Below, in pieces: positions 43,894 through 52,962 of a stretch of DNA of 64,000 nucleotides. The notes beneath the pieces are model-generated. The model saw nothing but the letters and a program-made list of their open reading frames with translations, was not told where the DNA came from and did no database searches. Made by a program: the position numbers and the translations under genes. This DNA comes from Chromobacterium haemolyticum DSM 19808 (lineage in GTDB: Bacteria; Pseudomonadota; Gammaproteobacteria; Burkholderiales; Chromobacteriaceae), in NCBI RefSeq assembly GCF_000711885.1, contig NZ_JONK01000020.1, forward strand, positions 1-64,000. The letters are read 5' to 3'. The first letter of the stretch is position 1. The number at the start of each line of letters is the position of its first letter.

Positions 43894-44349
43894 TCAGCGC
43901 CGCAGCAGCCATAGGCCGACAAGGACCACCAGCGCGCCCACGGCCTGGGCCAGCCACGCCGACCAGTGCTTGCCTGGTTCCAGGCAGGCCTCCTCTGGGT
44001 TTTGCGGATTGTAAAACACCTGCACGGCTTGGCTTGCCGGGTAGCGCTGAACGATTTCGAGCGCTTGTTGATCGCTGCTGCCGTAGCCGGGATTGGGGAA
44101 GCGCAGCCGCTCGGCGCGGTGGATACGGCCGGCCACGCGGTATTCATAGCGTACGACGGCGCGGTATTCCCTGCGATCCGAGCTGTCGCCGCCGCGAATA
44201 GGTCGCCAATCCACTTCGCTGGAGACAATTTGGCCGACGACGCTGGGCCAGCCGGCGGCTTCTTGCGCCTTGGCGGACTGCTGCCACAGATAGACGGAAA
44301 TGGCCAAGCCGATGGCGATGACCAGCAGGGCGATGACTTTTTCGCTCAT
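43894..44349 (-). CDS. DUF3592 family membrane protein (second of pair)
   Basis: A 151-aa protein with an N-terminal helix (VIALLVIAIGLAISVYLW), a central beta domain (VVGQIVSSEVDW, YRAVVRYEYRVAGRIHRAERL, VQVFYNPQNPEEACLEPG) and a C-terminal helix (WLAQAVGALVVLVGLWLL). This helix-beta-helix layout with the YNPxxPxxAxL motif is DUF3592; function unknown. Its start overlaps the stop of the paralogue upstream (ATGA), so the pair is translationally coupled. Confidence 0.82.
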   Translation of the reverse strand: MSEKVIALLVIAIGLAISVYLWQQSAKAQEAAGWPSVVGQIVSSEVDWRPIRGGDSSDRREYRAVVRYEYRVAGRIHRAERLRFPNPGYGSSDQQALEIVQRYPASQAVQVFYNPQNPEEACLEPGKHWSAWLAQAVGALVVLVGLWLLRR

Positions 44350-44864
44350 GGGGCGCGGATGCCTCGGTGAACGCGCCGGCGCGGCAGCGGCAGCTTGGCC
44401 CGCAGCCGATACAGCAGCGCCCAGCCGAACAGCGCGCTTAGCGCCGCCAGGATGAATTTGGCGCTGCCGATATCGCTGTCCCCGCCCTTGATCAGCACGG
44501 ACTCGGCGGGGCTGCGCGGATTGTAGTAGACGGTGATCGCCTTGCCGGCGGGAAAGCGCCGCGTCAGGTCGTCGGCGTTGCTGCGGTCGCCGGGCAGGGC
44601 GTTGTCGACGGCGAACAGCCGGTCGCTGTGGTAGACCTGACCGCGCACCGTGTACAGGTATTGCACATGCGGCTGCCAGTAAAGTTGATCGGGGTGTTCG
44701 GCGCTGGACACTACCAGCATGCGGCTGCTCTCCACGTGGCCCGGCGCGTTGCGCCATTCGCGCAATTGATGGCTGGGTGTCAGCAAGACCGCGATCAAGC
44801 CCAGCAGGCTGGCGAGAAAGGCCAGCATCAGCGCGCTGACCCGGGCTTGCGGCGAGAGTTTCAT
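44346..44864 (-). CDS. DUF3592 family membrane protein (first of pair)
   Basis: A 172-aa paralogue of the following protein: helix at about 10-30, beta domain with VQYLYTVRGQVYHSDRLF and ITVYYNPRSPAESVLIKGG, helix at about 135-155 and a basic tail (RRRVHRGIR). The two genes probably arose by tandem duplication. It starts 7 bp after ruvX on the same strand, so it may belong to the yqgE-ruvX transcript. Confidence 0.82.
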   Translation of the reverse strand: MKLSPQARVSALMLAFLASLLGLIAVLLTPSHQLREWRNAPGHVESSRMLVVSSAEHPDQLYWQPHVQYLYTVRGQVYHSDRLFAVDNALPGDRSNADDLTRRFPAGKAITVYYNPRSPAESVLIKGGDSDIGSAKFILAALSALFGWALLYRLRAKLPLPRRRVHRGIRAP

Positions 44865-44871
44865 GATGGGG

Positions 44872-45309
44872 TCAGACGGCTTGTCCGGGGTGCTCGAACC
44901 AGGTCAGCAGAATGGCCTGGGCCGCCACCTGATCCAGCGCCGGCTTCTGCTTGCGGCCGCGCACGCCTGCTTCTTCCAGCATGGATTCGGCCACCACCGA
45001 GGTCAGCCGTTCGTCCACCAGCCACACCGGCAGGCCGTAGCGGCCCTTGAGCCGGTTGGCGAAGCGGCGCGCCAGTTGCGTCATCTGGTGTTCGGTGCCG
45101 TCGATGTGCATCGGCAGCCCCACCACCAGCTGCGCCGGCCGCCATTCCGCGATTAAAGCGGCGATGGCGGCGAAGCGCGCGTCGTTGATTTCCGTGTCTA
45201 TGGTGATGAGCGGGTGGGGAATGCCGAGCAGGGTGTCCCCGACGGCGACGCCAATGCGGCGCTCGCCGAAGTCGAATGCCAAGGCGCAACCTTCAGGCAT
45301 GGCCGACAT
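44872..45309 (-). CDS. ruvX: Putative pre-16S rRNA nuclease / Holliday junction resolvase RuvX (YqgF)
   Basis: A 145-aa RNase H-fold protein: [15 protein letters not shown] carries the first catalytic Asp, [10 protein letters not shown] the middle strand, VDERLTS the Glu motif and [13 protein letters not shown] the final Asp. The YqgF family processes the 5' end of 16S rRNA in E. coli. The start overlaps yqgE by 17 bp; an ATG at 45300 would shorten this to 8 bp. The yqgE-ruvX order is the standard one. Confidence 0.92.
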   Translation of the reverse strand: MSAMPEGCALAFDFGERRIGVAVGDTLLGIPHPLITIDTEINDARFAAIAALIAEWRPAQLVVGLPMHIDGTEHQMTQLARRFANRLKGRYGLPVWLVDERLTSVVAESMLEEAGVRGRKQKPALDQVAAQAILLTWFEHPGQAV

Positions 45310-45856
45310 CCGTGGACAATAGGGAAGGATCGAAGCCCAGCAGCGCCATCGCGGCGTCGTAGCGCTCCTCGCAGGGCAGTCCGAAGATGATGTCCGGCCG
45401 CGCCGGCACCGTCAGCCAACCGTTGTCGGCGATTTCCTGCTCCAGCTGACCGGCGCTCCAGCCGGAATAACCCAGCGTGATCAGCATGCGGTCCGGCTGC
45501 TTGTGGTTTTCGGACACCGCCATCAGCACGTCCTTGGACGTGGTCAGCGCGATGTCGTCGGTGACCAGCAGGCTGGATTGCCAATTGCCCACCGGCATGT
45601 GCAGCACAAAGCCCCGGTCCGGCTGCACCGGGCCGCCGAAGTAAATCGGCTCGGCGCGGAGCGAGTCGCCGTCCAGCGGCAGATCGATCTGATCGAACAA
45701 CTGCGCCATGGCGATGCCGGAAGGCTTGTTGACGATCAGGCCCATGGCGCCGTGCTCGCCATGCTCGCAGACGAAGACCAGCGAGCGAGAGAACAGCGGG
45801 TCCGCCATATTGGGCATGGCGATCAAGAATTGATTGGACAACGATAGCGGTTCCAT
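45293..45856 (-). CDS. yqgE: UPF0301 protein YqgE
   Basis: A 187-aa member of the AlgH/YqgE family: [40 protein letters not shown] at the N-terminus and [38 protein letters not shown] later are family constants. No biochemical role is established. Its gene is divergent from smc and overlaps ruvX. The start at 45856 fits the family's N-terminus. Confidence 0.92.
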   Translation of the reverse strand: MEPLSLSNQFLIAMPNMADPLFSRSLVFVCEHGEHGAMGLIVNKPSGIAMAQLFDQIDLPLDGDSLRAEPIYFGGPVQPDRGFVLHMPVGNWQSSLLVTDDIALTTSKDVLMAVSENHKQPDRMLITLGYSGWSAGQLEQEIADNGWLTVPARPDIIFGLPCEERYDAAMALLGFDPSLLSTDVGHA

Positions 45857-45989
45857 GCGGCCATTATGGCATAAGTGGGCTGTCTGGGTAGATGCGGCTG
45901 CGCGACGCGCAACAGGTCCGCGCGCGACGCGCGGCCGGCGCGGGCAACTGCTAAAATGCCGATTTTCGCCCAGCCATTGCGAGGACATC

Positions 45990-48900
45990 TTGCGTCTCAC
46001 CCACATCAAGCTTGCCGGTTTCAAGTCATTCGTCGATCCCACCAGCATTGCCGTGCCCGGTCAACTGGTGGCGGTGATCGGCCCCAATGGCTGCGGCAAG
46101 TCCAATGTGATAGACGCGGTGCGCTGGGTGCTGGGCGAGTCCTCGGCCAAGCAACTGCGCGGCGAATCGATGCAGGACGTGATCTTCAACGGTTCGTCCA
46201 CGCGCAAGCCGGTTAGCCGCGCTTCGGTGGAACTGGTGTTCGACAACGGCGACGGCGCGCTCACCGGCGCATGGGGTCAGTACGCGGAGGTGGCGATCAA
46301 GCGGGTGCTGACCCGCCAGGGCGAATCCAGCTACTTCATCAACAACCAGCAAGTGCGCCGTCGCGACATCACGGATCTTTTCCTCGGCACCGGCGTGGGT
46401 GCCCGTGGCTACGCGGTGATCGAGCAGGGCATGATCTCCCGCATCATCGAGGCGCGGCCGGAAGAACTGCGCGCCTATCTGGAAGAAGCCGCCGGCGTGT
46501 CCAAGTACAAGGAGCGCCGCCGCGAAACCGAACACCGCATCGCGGACACCCGCGCCAATCTGGAACGCATCGCCGACTTGCGACAAGAGCTGGAGCGGCA
46601 GGTGGAGCGCTTGTCCGAACAGGCGGAGGTGGCCGCCCAATACCACGATCTGCGCGGCGCGCTGACCCATAAGCAAAACCTGCTGGCTCTGGCGCGACGG
46701 GAAGAGGCCGCGCGCAACGAGGCGGCGGCGCGCGGGGAACTGGCGCGTATTGAAACCGAAGAAGCGGCGCTGGAAGCGGCGGTCACCCATGTGGAGGCCG
46801 AGTCCGAAACCGTTCGCGAAAGCCATTTCGCCGCCAGCGACGAAGTGCACGAGGCGCAGCAGCGCTTGTTCGAGGCCAACGCCCAACTGGCGCGGCTGGA
46901 AGAGGCGCAGCGCCACCGAGAGCAAAACCGCGCCCGCGTCGACCGAGAGCTGAGTGCCGTGCGCACCGAGCGTCAGGTGCTGGCCGAAAGCCGCGGCCAA
47001 GTGAAGGCTGAGCTGGACGATTGGCTGCCGCGGCGCGAAGAAGCGCAGATGAGGCTGGAAGAGGCGCAGATGACGCTGGAAGACGGCGCCGACGAATTGC
47101 CCACCGCCGAGTCGGAATACCGCGCGATAGAGCAGCAGCTGAACGGGCTGACCGCGCAGCAGGCCAAGCTCAGCCGGGATCGAGACCTGGCGCGCCAGAA
47201 CGGCGAGCATCAGCGTCGCAATCTGGAGCAGCTGTTCGGCCGCGAAGACGCGTTGCGCCGAGAACTGAGCGATTTGAATCTGCCGGACCAAGAGCGGCAG
47301 CAAGCCGCCGCCGCCGAAGTGGAACGCGCGCGCGGCGCGCTGGAGACGGTGCGAGGCCGGCTGGTGGCCGACGAGGCCAAGCAGGCGGACCTGGCCGCCG
47401 AGCGCGAAAAACTGGACGAACAACTGGCCGCGCTGCGCGGCGAACAGGCGCGGGCCGAGGCCGAGGCCGCCGCGCTGGCCGGAATGCTGGCGCGCGAGGC
47501 GGCCAGCGAGCAATTGGACGGCTGGCTGCAGCGCCGGGGCCTGGCCGAGGCGCCGCAGTTGTGGCAGAGCCTGCAGGTGGAGCCTAAATGGCAGCCGGCG
47601 CTGGAAGCGGCGCTGGGCGAACGCCTGGCCGCGCGCGCCGCAGCGCTGTCCGGCGAATTGCCGCCGGCGGCGCTGGCGTTGGCGGACGGCGCGACGGCGC
47701 GCGACTGGGAAGCGGAGCGCTCGTGGCCGACGCTGTTGCAACAGGTGCGAGCCGCCCAACCCTTCCAGGCCGCCTTGCAAGACTGGCTGGCCGGCGTCTA
47801 CTTGGCCGGATCGTTGGACGAGGCACTGGCCTTGCGCGAGCAATTGCCGACCGGCGCTTGCCTGCTGACGCCGGAAGGCCACCGCGTTTACGCCGCCAGC
47901 CTGTGCCTGCACGCCGAAGCCGGCGGCGACGGCCTGATGGCGCGCAAGGCGCTGTTGGAAGCGGCCCAGGCGCGCTTGGAGACTTTGTCGCCGGAAATCG
48001 ACGCCTTGCAGCGGCGCCGCGAATCATTGCAAAGCCGCGGCGGCATGCTGGCCGAGGCGGTGCGGGCGCAAAAGGGCGCGTTGACCCGTTTGGAGGCGGA
48101 GCTGAACGCGGCGACCCTGGAGCACGTCAAGCTGGACCAGGCCGCGCGCCAGGGCGCGGCGCGGCTGGCGGCGATCGAGGCCGAGCGCCGGCGCATCGCC
48201 GAAGAGGGCGAATTGGCGCGCCAGAGCATCGCCGAAGCCGAAATGCTGGGCGAAGAGACGGCGTTGACGCTGGAAGAACTCACGGTGCAATTGGAGGACA
48301 TGCGAGTCGACCGGCTCAATGCCGAGACGGGTTTGCAGTTGGCGCGCAACAAGACGCGCGACGCCGAGCGCATGCTGCACGAGATCAAGCTGGAAATGAG
48401 CACCGCCGAGCAGAAGGTGGCGGAACTGGCGCGGCGAGGCCGCGAACTGGATGAGCGCGATCAGCAACTGGCCGAGCGTTTGGAGACTCTAGCCGAGGAA
48501 GCCGAGGCGGTGGAGGAGGCGGTGCCCGAAGAGGCCTTGCAACTGGCCTTGGCCGAACGCGAACAGCGCGAGCACAGCCTGGGCGCGGTGCGCGACCGGC
48601 TCAACGGCCTGACCGAGAAACTGCGCGAATTGACTCAGCAACAACAGCAAGCCAACGCCGCTTTGCCGGCGCTGCGCGAAGCGCGCTCGGACTGGTTGCT
48701 CAAGCACCAGGAGGCGAGGCTGGCGATGGAGCGTTTCGCCGAAGAACTGGCCAGCGCCGGGGCCGACGAAGCCGCGCTGATGGCCGATCTGAGCGAGTCG
48801 GTGAAGCCGAACGCGCTGGCCGCCGAGATCGCGCGGCTGGCGCGCGCGTTGGAAGGGCTGGGCGCTGTCAACCTGGCGGCGCTGGAAGAGCTGGATGAAG

Positions 48901-49475
48901 CCAGGAAGCGCGGCGACTACCTGGCCAATCAGTCCGAAGACCTGAATCAGGCAATGGCCACCTTGGAAGAGGCGATCGCCAAGATAGACGGCGAAACCCG
49001 CGAGATGCTGCAAGCCACTTACGATGCGGTCAACACCAAGATGCGCGAGTTTTTCCCCACGCTGTTTGGCGGCGGCCGCGCCGAGCTGGTGCTGACCGGC
49101 GAGGACTTGCTGGACGCCGGCGTGCAGATCATCGCCCAGCCGCCGGGCAAGAAGAACAGCACGATTCACCTGCTGTCCGGCGGAGAAAAGGCGCTGACTG
49201 CGATGAGCCTGGTGTTCTCGCTGTTCTCGCTGAACCCGGCGCCGTTCTGCCTGCTGGACGAGGTGGACGCGCCGCTGGACGACGCCAATACCAGCCGTTT
49301 CTGCGATCTGGTCAAGCAGATGTCGGAGCGAACCCAGTTTCTCTATATTTCTCATAACCGCCTGACCATGGAAATGGCCGAACAACTGGTGGGCGTGACC
49401 ATGCAGGAACAGGGCGTCAGCCGCATTGTGGCGGTGGACATCGTGGAAGCGTTGAAAATGCGGGAAACCGCCTGA
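45990..49475 (+). CDS. smc: Chromosome partition protein Smc
   Basis: An 1161-aa SMC ATPase that organises and segregates the chromosome with ScpA/ScpB. N-terminal Walker A GPNGCGKSNVIDAVRW (31-46), two long coiled coils (about 165-500 and 660-1000) around a hinge (about 505-650), and the C-terminal LLSGGEKALTAMSLVFSLF signature with Walker B PFCLLDEVDAPLDDAN. The TTG start at 45990 gives the family's MRLTHIKLAGFKSF opening, with GAGGAC upstream. The TGA stop (49473-49475) is also the left target duplication of a mobile element. Confidence 0.95.
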   Translation: MRLTHIKLAGFKSFVDPTSIAVPGQLVAVIGPNGCGKSNVIDAVRWVLGESSAKQLRGESMQDVIFNGSSTRKPVSRASVELVFDNGDGALTGAWGQYAEVAIKRVLTRQGESSYFINNQQVRRRDITDLFLGTGVGARGYAVIEQGMISRIIEARPEELRAYLEEAAGVSKYKERRRETEHRIADTRANLERIADLRQELERQVERLSEQAEVAAQYHDLRGALTHKQNLLALARREEAARNEAAARGELARIETEEAALEAAVTHVEAESETVRESHFAASDEVHEAQQRLFEANAQLARLEEAQRHREQNRARVDRELSAVRTERQVLAESRGQVKAELDDWLPRREEAQMRLEEAQMTLEDGADELPTAESEYRAIEQQLNGLTAQQAKLSRDRDLARQNGEHQRRNLEQLFGREDALRRELSDLNLPDQERQQAAAAEVERARGALETVRGRLVADEAKQADLAAEREKLDEQLAALRGEQARAEAEAAALAGMLAREAASEQLDGWLQRRGLAEAPQLWQSLQVEPKWQPALEAALGERLAARAAALSGELPPAALALADGATARDWEAERSWPTLLQQVRAAQPFQAALQDWLAGVYLAGSLDEALALREQLPTGACLLTPEGHRVYAASLCLHAEAGGDGLMARKALLEAAQARLETLSPEIDALQRRRESLQSRGGMLAEAVRAQKGALTRLEAELNAATLEHVKLDQAARQGAARLAAIEAERRRIAEEGELARQSIAEAEMLGEETALTLEELTVQLEDMRVDRLNAETGLQLARNKTRDAERMLHEIKLEMSTAEQKVAELARRGRELDERDQQLAERLETLAEEAEAVEEAVPEEALQLALAEREQREHSLGAVRDRLNGLTEKLRELTQQQQQANAALPALREARSDWLLKHQEARLAMERFAEELASAGADEAALMADLSESVKPNALAAEIARLARALEGLGAVNLAALEELDEARKRGDYLANQSEDLNQAMATLEEAIAKIDGETREMLQATYDAVNTKMREFFPTLFGGGRAELVLTGEDLLDAGVQIIAQPPGKKNSTIHLLSGGEKALTAMSLVFSLFSLNPAPFCLLDEVDAPLDDANTSRFCDLVKQMSERTQFLYISHNRLTMEMAEQLVGVTMQEQGVSRIVAVDIVEALKMRETA

Positions 49476-49618
49476 GAATCTGTTCAAAGTCTGCGGCGCT
49501 TCGTGAAGCTTTGCACGGTGAGTGCAAGCTCAAAATGCTCATGCACCACTTGACCATTGCGCTTTCTCAGCCGCTTTCGCCTTGTCTCACTCTAGCAGGC
49601 GAGGCTTTGAACAGGCTC
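49476..49618 (-). mobile_element. 143-bp MITE-like element, TGA target duplication at the smc stop
   Basis: Minus-orientation copy: ends GAATCTGTTCAAAGTC and GCTTTGAACAGGCTC; TGA on the left (49473-49475, the smc stop codon) and TGA on the right (49619-49621). Inner blocks CTCATGCACCACTTGACCAT and CCGCTTTCGCCTTGTCTCAC match the reverse complement of the copy at 59773. Confidence 0.88.
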
Positions 49619-49759
49619 TGAAGGCTCGAGCTGCCCGCAGACTGTTTTCATTAGTTTCGGTTTGACGGCGCGCAAACTGTAGCGCGCGCGCGAATGGCAT
49701 ACTGCGCAGCTTCCCGGCGGCAGCGGCCGCCGGACGATATCATTGCTGGATGAATAGGC

Positions 49760-51136
49760 ATGACCGTAAGCATCAAGCGTTGGGAGCCTGAAAACCCTAT
49801 TTTCTGGCTGCGCCGCGGGCGGCGCATCGCCAATCGCAATCTCTGGCTGTCCATCCTGTCGCTGCACCTGAACTTCAATATCTGGATGATGTGGAGCATG
49901 GTGGTGGTCAACCTGCCGGCGGTCGGGTTCGCGCTCAGCAATCAGCAGCAGTTCCTGCTGGTGTCGATTCCGCCGCTGGTCGGCGCCTTGATGAGGCTGT
50001 TGTACTCATGGATATGGAGCTGGGTGGGCGGCGGCCTGTGGCTGGGCATTTCCACCTTGCTGCTCTTGCTGCCGGCTTTGGGCGTGGCCACGGTGGTGCA
50101 GGATATTTCGACGCCGTTTCCCATGCTGTTGCTGGTGTCCGGCTTGTGCGGCATCGGCGGCGGCGCTAGCGCTTCCCATCTGTCCAATACCAGCTTTTTC
50201 TTTCCCAAGGCGGCCAAAGGGCTGGCGATGGGGTTGAACGCGGGGTTGGGAAATCTGGGCGTGTCGGTGGCGCAACTGGCGATCCCGGTGGTGATTCTGC
50301 TGCCCTTGTTCGGCGCGGCCGGCGGGCCGCAGATCTGGGGCGTTGGCGGCGCCGTGCACCCGGTGTGGCTGCAGAACGCCGGGTATCTGTGGCTGCCCTT
50401 CATCATCGTCATCGCGCTGGCCTGCTTGCTGTACGCGCATGATCTGCCCAAGCTGCGCATCACGCCGCATGATCAGCTGGACGCGATGCGCGATCCGCAC
50501 ACTTGGTATATCTGCCTGCTGTACATGGGCAGCTACGGCACTTTCCTCGGCTTCGCCGCCGCCTTTCCTCTGCTGGCGCGCAATATGTTCCCGCTGATCG
50601 ATGTCACGCCCTACGCCTTTATCGGGCCCATGGTCTGCGCCTTGTCGCGGCCGCTGGGCGGCTGGATGGGCGACCACATCGGCGGCGGCATCGCCACCAT
50701 GCTCAGCAACGGGGTGATGGCGCTGGCCACCGTCGGCGTTTATCTGAGCATGCCTTCCGCCGGCAACGGCGGTTCGTTCTGGCTGTTCCTCGCCATGTTT
50801 CAGTTGATTTTCTTCGCTGCGGGCGTGGGCAACGGTTCGTCTTTTCAATTGGCGCCCAAGGTTTTTCTGTTGCAAGCGGGCCAGCGGGCCAAGGCCGCGG
50901 GTCTGGACGTTGCGGAAGCCTACGCGCGCGGCGGGCGGCGCGGCGCGTCGGCGATGAATGTCAGTTCGGTGATGGCGGCGTTCGGCGGCTTCGTGATTCC
51001 CAAATCCTTCGGCAGCGCGCTGGCCGCCTTCGGCAGTTTCCTGCCGGCTTTCGGCATGTTCTTTGTGTTTTATCTGGTGTCCATGCTGGTGGCCTGGTGG
51101 CATTACAGCCGGCCGGGCAGCCGGATGCGTTGCTGA
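49760..51136 (+). CDS. NarK-family nitrate/nitrite transporter
   Basis: A 458-aa MFS protein of the nitrate-nitrite porter family with about 12 helices. The signature glycine stretch GLNAGLGNLGVSVAQLAIPVV and the second-half counterpart GRRGASAMNVSSVMAAFGGFVIP are present, as are Arg residues in helices 2 and 8 expected to bind the anion (ALMRLLYSW, ALSRPLGGWMGD). The N-terminus is short, as in NarK2-type proteins. No nar or nas genes are in the window, so direction and role (uptake or nitrite export) are open. Confidence 0.88.
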   Translation: MTVSIKRWEPENPIFWLRRGRRIANRNLWLSILSLHLNFNIWMMWSMVVVNLPAVGFALSNQQQFLLVSIPPLVGALMRLLYSWIWSWVGGGLWLGISTLLLLLPALGVATVVQDISTPFPMLLLVSGLCGIGGGASASHLSNTSFFFPKAAKGLAMGLNAGLGNLGVSVAQLAIPVVILLPLFGAAGGPQIWGVGGAVHPVWLQNAGYLWLPFIIVIALACLLYAHDLPKLRITPHDQLDAMRDPHTWYICLLYMGSYGTFLGFAAAFPLLARNMFPLIDVTPYAFIGPMVCALSRPLGGWMGDHIGGGIATMLSNGVMALATVGVYLSMPSAGNGGSFWLFLAMFQLIFFAAGVGNGSSFQLAPKVFLLQAGQRAKAAGLDVAEAYARGGRRGASAMNVSSVMAAFGGFVIPKSFGSALAAFGSFLPAFGMFFVFYLVSMLVAWWHYSRPGSRMRC

Positions 51137-51144
51137 GGCGAAAG

Positions 51145-51807
51145 ATGGGCGCGCGCCCTGTCTGTTGGGCTTTGTTGGCGTCGCTGGCGCTGCATGCCTT
51201 GCTGTTGTTCGCTTGGCAATGCCGTCCGCCTCAGCCAAGCGTGGCTGCGTTGACGCTGAGACTGGCGCAGCCCGCGGGCGGACCTGAGCCCGTTATCGCT
51301 CAAAATGCGGCCAAGGCCGGGAATCAGGCCGGCAACAAGGTTGAAAATAAAGCGGCGGCCAGGCTACGCCCCAAGCCAAGCGCCCGTTTTGCGGTGCCTC
51401 CGCTTTTACCTGAGGCCGGCCTGGCCGGGCCGGCGACAAGCGCCGTTGAGTCCGCCGGCGACAGTGGTGCGAAGAGCGGGGCCGCCGCGCAGCCGGGGGG
51501 CGGCGGCATATCGCAGGGCGGCGCGGACAGCGTGGCATTGTACCGCGCGGAATATCTTAACAATCCGCCGCCGGAATACCCGGAACGCTCGCGGGAAAAC
51601 GGCGAGCAGGGCACGGTTTTACTGCGGGTGAGCGTTAGCGCCGCCGGCCGCGCCGGCGAGGTGACGGTGGCCGTCAGTAGCGGTTATCCGCGGCTGGACC
51701 GAGCGGCCAAGGCCGCGATGGAGCGTTGGCGCTTCGCGCCGGCCAAACGCAATGGCCAGGCGGTGGATTCGGTGTTGATGGTGCCGGTGCGTTTTCAGAG
51801 CCCTTGA
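51145..51807 (+). CDS. TonB-like energy transduction protein
   Basis: A 220-aa protein with an N-terminal anchor (WALLASLALHALLLFAW, about 8-24, including the S-x-x-x-H motif of TonB helices), a Pro/Ala/Gly-rich linker (about 30-130) and a C-terminal TonB domain (PPPEYPERSRENGEQGTVLLRVSV ... AAKAAMERWRFAPAKRNGQ). It starts 9 bp after the NarK-type gene but is functionally unrelated. No exbB/exbD nearby. It may serve TonB receptors such as the haem receptor at the window's end; that is a guess. Confidence 0.85.
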   Translation: MGARPVCWALLASLALHALLLFAWQCRPPQPSVAALTLRLAQPAGGPEPVIAQNAAKAGNQAGNKVENKAAARLRPKPSARFAVPPLLPEAGLAGPATSAVESAGDSGAKSGAAAQPGGGGISQGGADSVALYRAEYLNNPPPEYPERSRENGEQGTVLLRVSVSAAGRAGEVTVAVSSGYPRLDRAAKAAMERWRFAPAKRNGQAVDSVLMVPVRFQSP

Positions 51808-51912
51808 GCCGTGGGCGCGGCCGGAATTGAAAATGCAATGGCGGCGAGGGCGCGGGCCGCATCGCGGGGCCGCGTCTCGCCGCCGGGTAAAGGGCGGTGA
51901 CGGCTGGAGAGA

Positions 51913-52380
51913 TTAAGCCGTGACTTCTTCCTGTTCCTCCAGCGCCAGGCTGAAGCCTTCGCGCAGACGGCCCAGTTCCTGGCAGAAACCGGACAGGTCG
52001 TGTTCGCCAAAGCGTTTGAAGGCGATCTGCATATAGTCGATATGAGCGGGGAAGGCCTGATCGAACAGACGTTCTCCGTGTTGGGTCAAGGAAACGAATA
52101 CGCTGCGGCGATCGTTTGGCTGCATGGTGCGGGTAACCAGACCCTTGTCTTCCAGCCGGTCGATGACGCCGGTCAGCGTCCCTTTGGTGATCAACGTGCG
52201 GTCGGACAGCTCCTTGCAATTCATGCCCTTGCTATGGCCCAGGGTGGCGACCACGTCGAATTGCGGCGGAGTCAGGCCCAGCTGACGAATGTGCTGGCTG
52301 GCAAACTGTTCGAATGCCTGGTAGGTGCGCGCCAGCTCGTGGACCACCGGAAGGAAACTGGCTTGAGAAGTGTTTTTCAT
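51913..52380 (-). CDS. MarR-family transcriptional regulator
   Basis: A 155-aa winged-helix regulator: LGLTPPQFDVVATLGHSKGMNCKELSDRTLITKGTLTGVIDRLEDKGLVTRTMQPNDRRSVFVSLTQHGERLF covers the HTH and wing, with the D-x-R-S motif on the wing (PNDRRS). Helical dimerisation ends flank it. It stands alone, with two palindromes in the upstream gap that could be its operators. Ligand and targets unknown; no single oxidation-sensing cysteine at the OhrR position. Confidence 0.9.
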   Translation of the reverse strand: MKNTSQASFLPVVHELARTYQAFEQFASQHIRQLGLTPPQFDVVATLGHSKGMNCKELSDRTLITKGTLTGVIDRLEDKGLVTRTMQPNDRRSVFVSLTQHGERLFDQAFPAHIDYMQIAFKRFGEHDLSGFCQELGRLREGFSLALEEQEEVTA

Positions 52381-52962
52381 CGATCTATCCCTTGCTTTCC
52401 TAAGCAGTGTTTAAGACGATTTGGAATCATTCATTTGCATGAACACGAAATATTCTGGCACGAGATATTTCAGAGCGCCCCTGTCAGAAATGTCATCTGC
52501 CGGACCTTTCGGCACTGAAAATGACGTTCCGCTTCCATTTGGCCCGCTTGCGGCGGGCCGATTCGCGACGTACAACGGCTGGCTGGAGCCGTTCTACGCG
52601 GTCTGATGGAACCAGCAGGGGCGATTCGGCATCCAATTCAGGTTGAGAACCCGGTTTGAAGCGCCAAATTGCCCGCATCAGCTATCGCCCCGGCTTGATT
52701 TACGCTGGCGGCAAGGCATTTACGGCTAAATTGCCGCCAAATGATGCGCAAGCTGAGGCTTTCGTTATAATAACCGTGGTCTATCGCCGTTCTCGACTGG
52801 CCGAAACGCCAGATTCGAACGGTTTTGTTGCCGAATACTTAAAGGGAGGCTGTCGGCCCGGCTATTGCCGAATGACGCCGCATCGCGCATTGAGAGATGC
52901 GCCGGCGCGCGGCGAGGAGGCTGCCGACGGCTTCGATTATTCGCCTTAATGCGGACTGGCTG
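52381..52962. other. 582-bp gap between marR and zipA
   Basis: No convincing gene. The marR-proximal part holds two palindromes (TTCAT/ATGAA at 52430-52443 and GAAATAT/ATATTTC at 52447-52471). A GC hairpin GGCCCGC/GCGGGCC (52541-52559) lacks a T-run. A perfect TATAAT (52766-52771) without a good -35 is the best zipA promoter candidate, about 190 bp upstream of its start. An open frame over 52656-52949 has no ribosome site and covers this promoter, so I do not call it. Confidence 0.5.
52430..52471. promoter_or_regulatory. Paired palindromes upstream of marR, candidate operators
   Basis: TTCAT-TTGC-ATGAA (52430-52443) and GAAATAT-N11-ATATTTC (52447-52471) lie side by side 50-90 bp upstream of the marR start, the usual site of MarR self-regulation. 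The first resembles AT-rich MarR-type boxes in form. Assignment is inference. Confidence 0.4.

Noticed and set aside
49622-49759. Search for an FNR/NNR or Fur-type box in front of the NarK-type gene
   Set aside because: No TTGAT-N4-ATCAA or similar symmetric site could be seen in this stretch.
52656-52949. 97-codon plus-strand frame upstream of zipA
   Set aside because: No ribosome site, no recognisable domain, codon use unlike neighbours, and it spans the TATAAT likely to belong to zipA.
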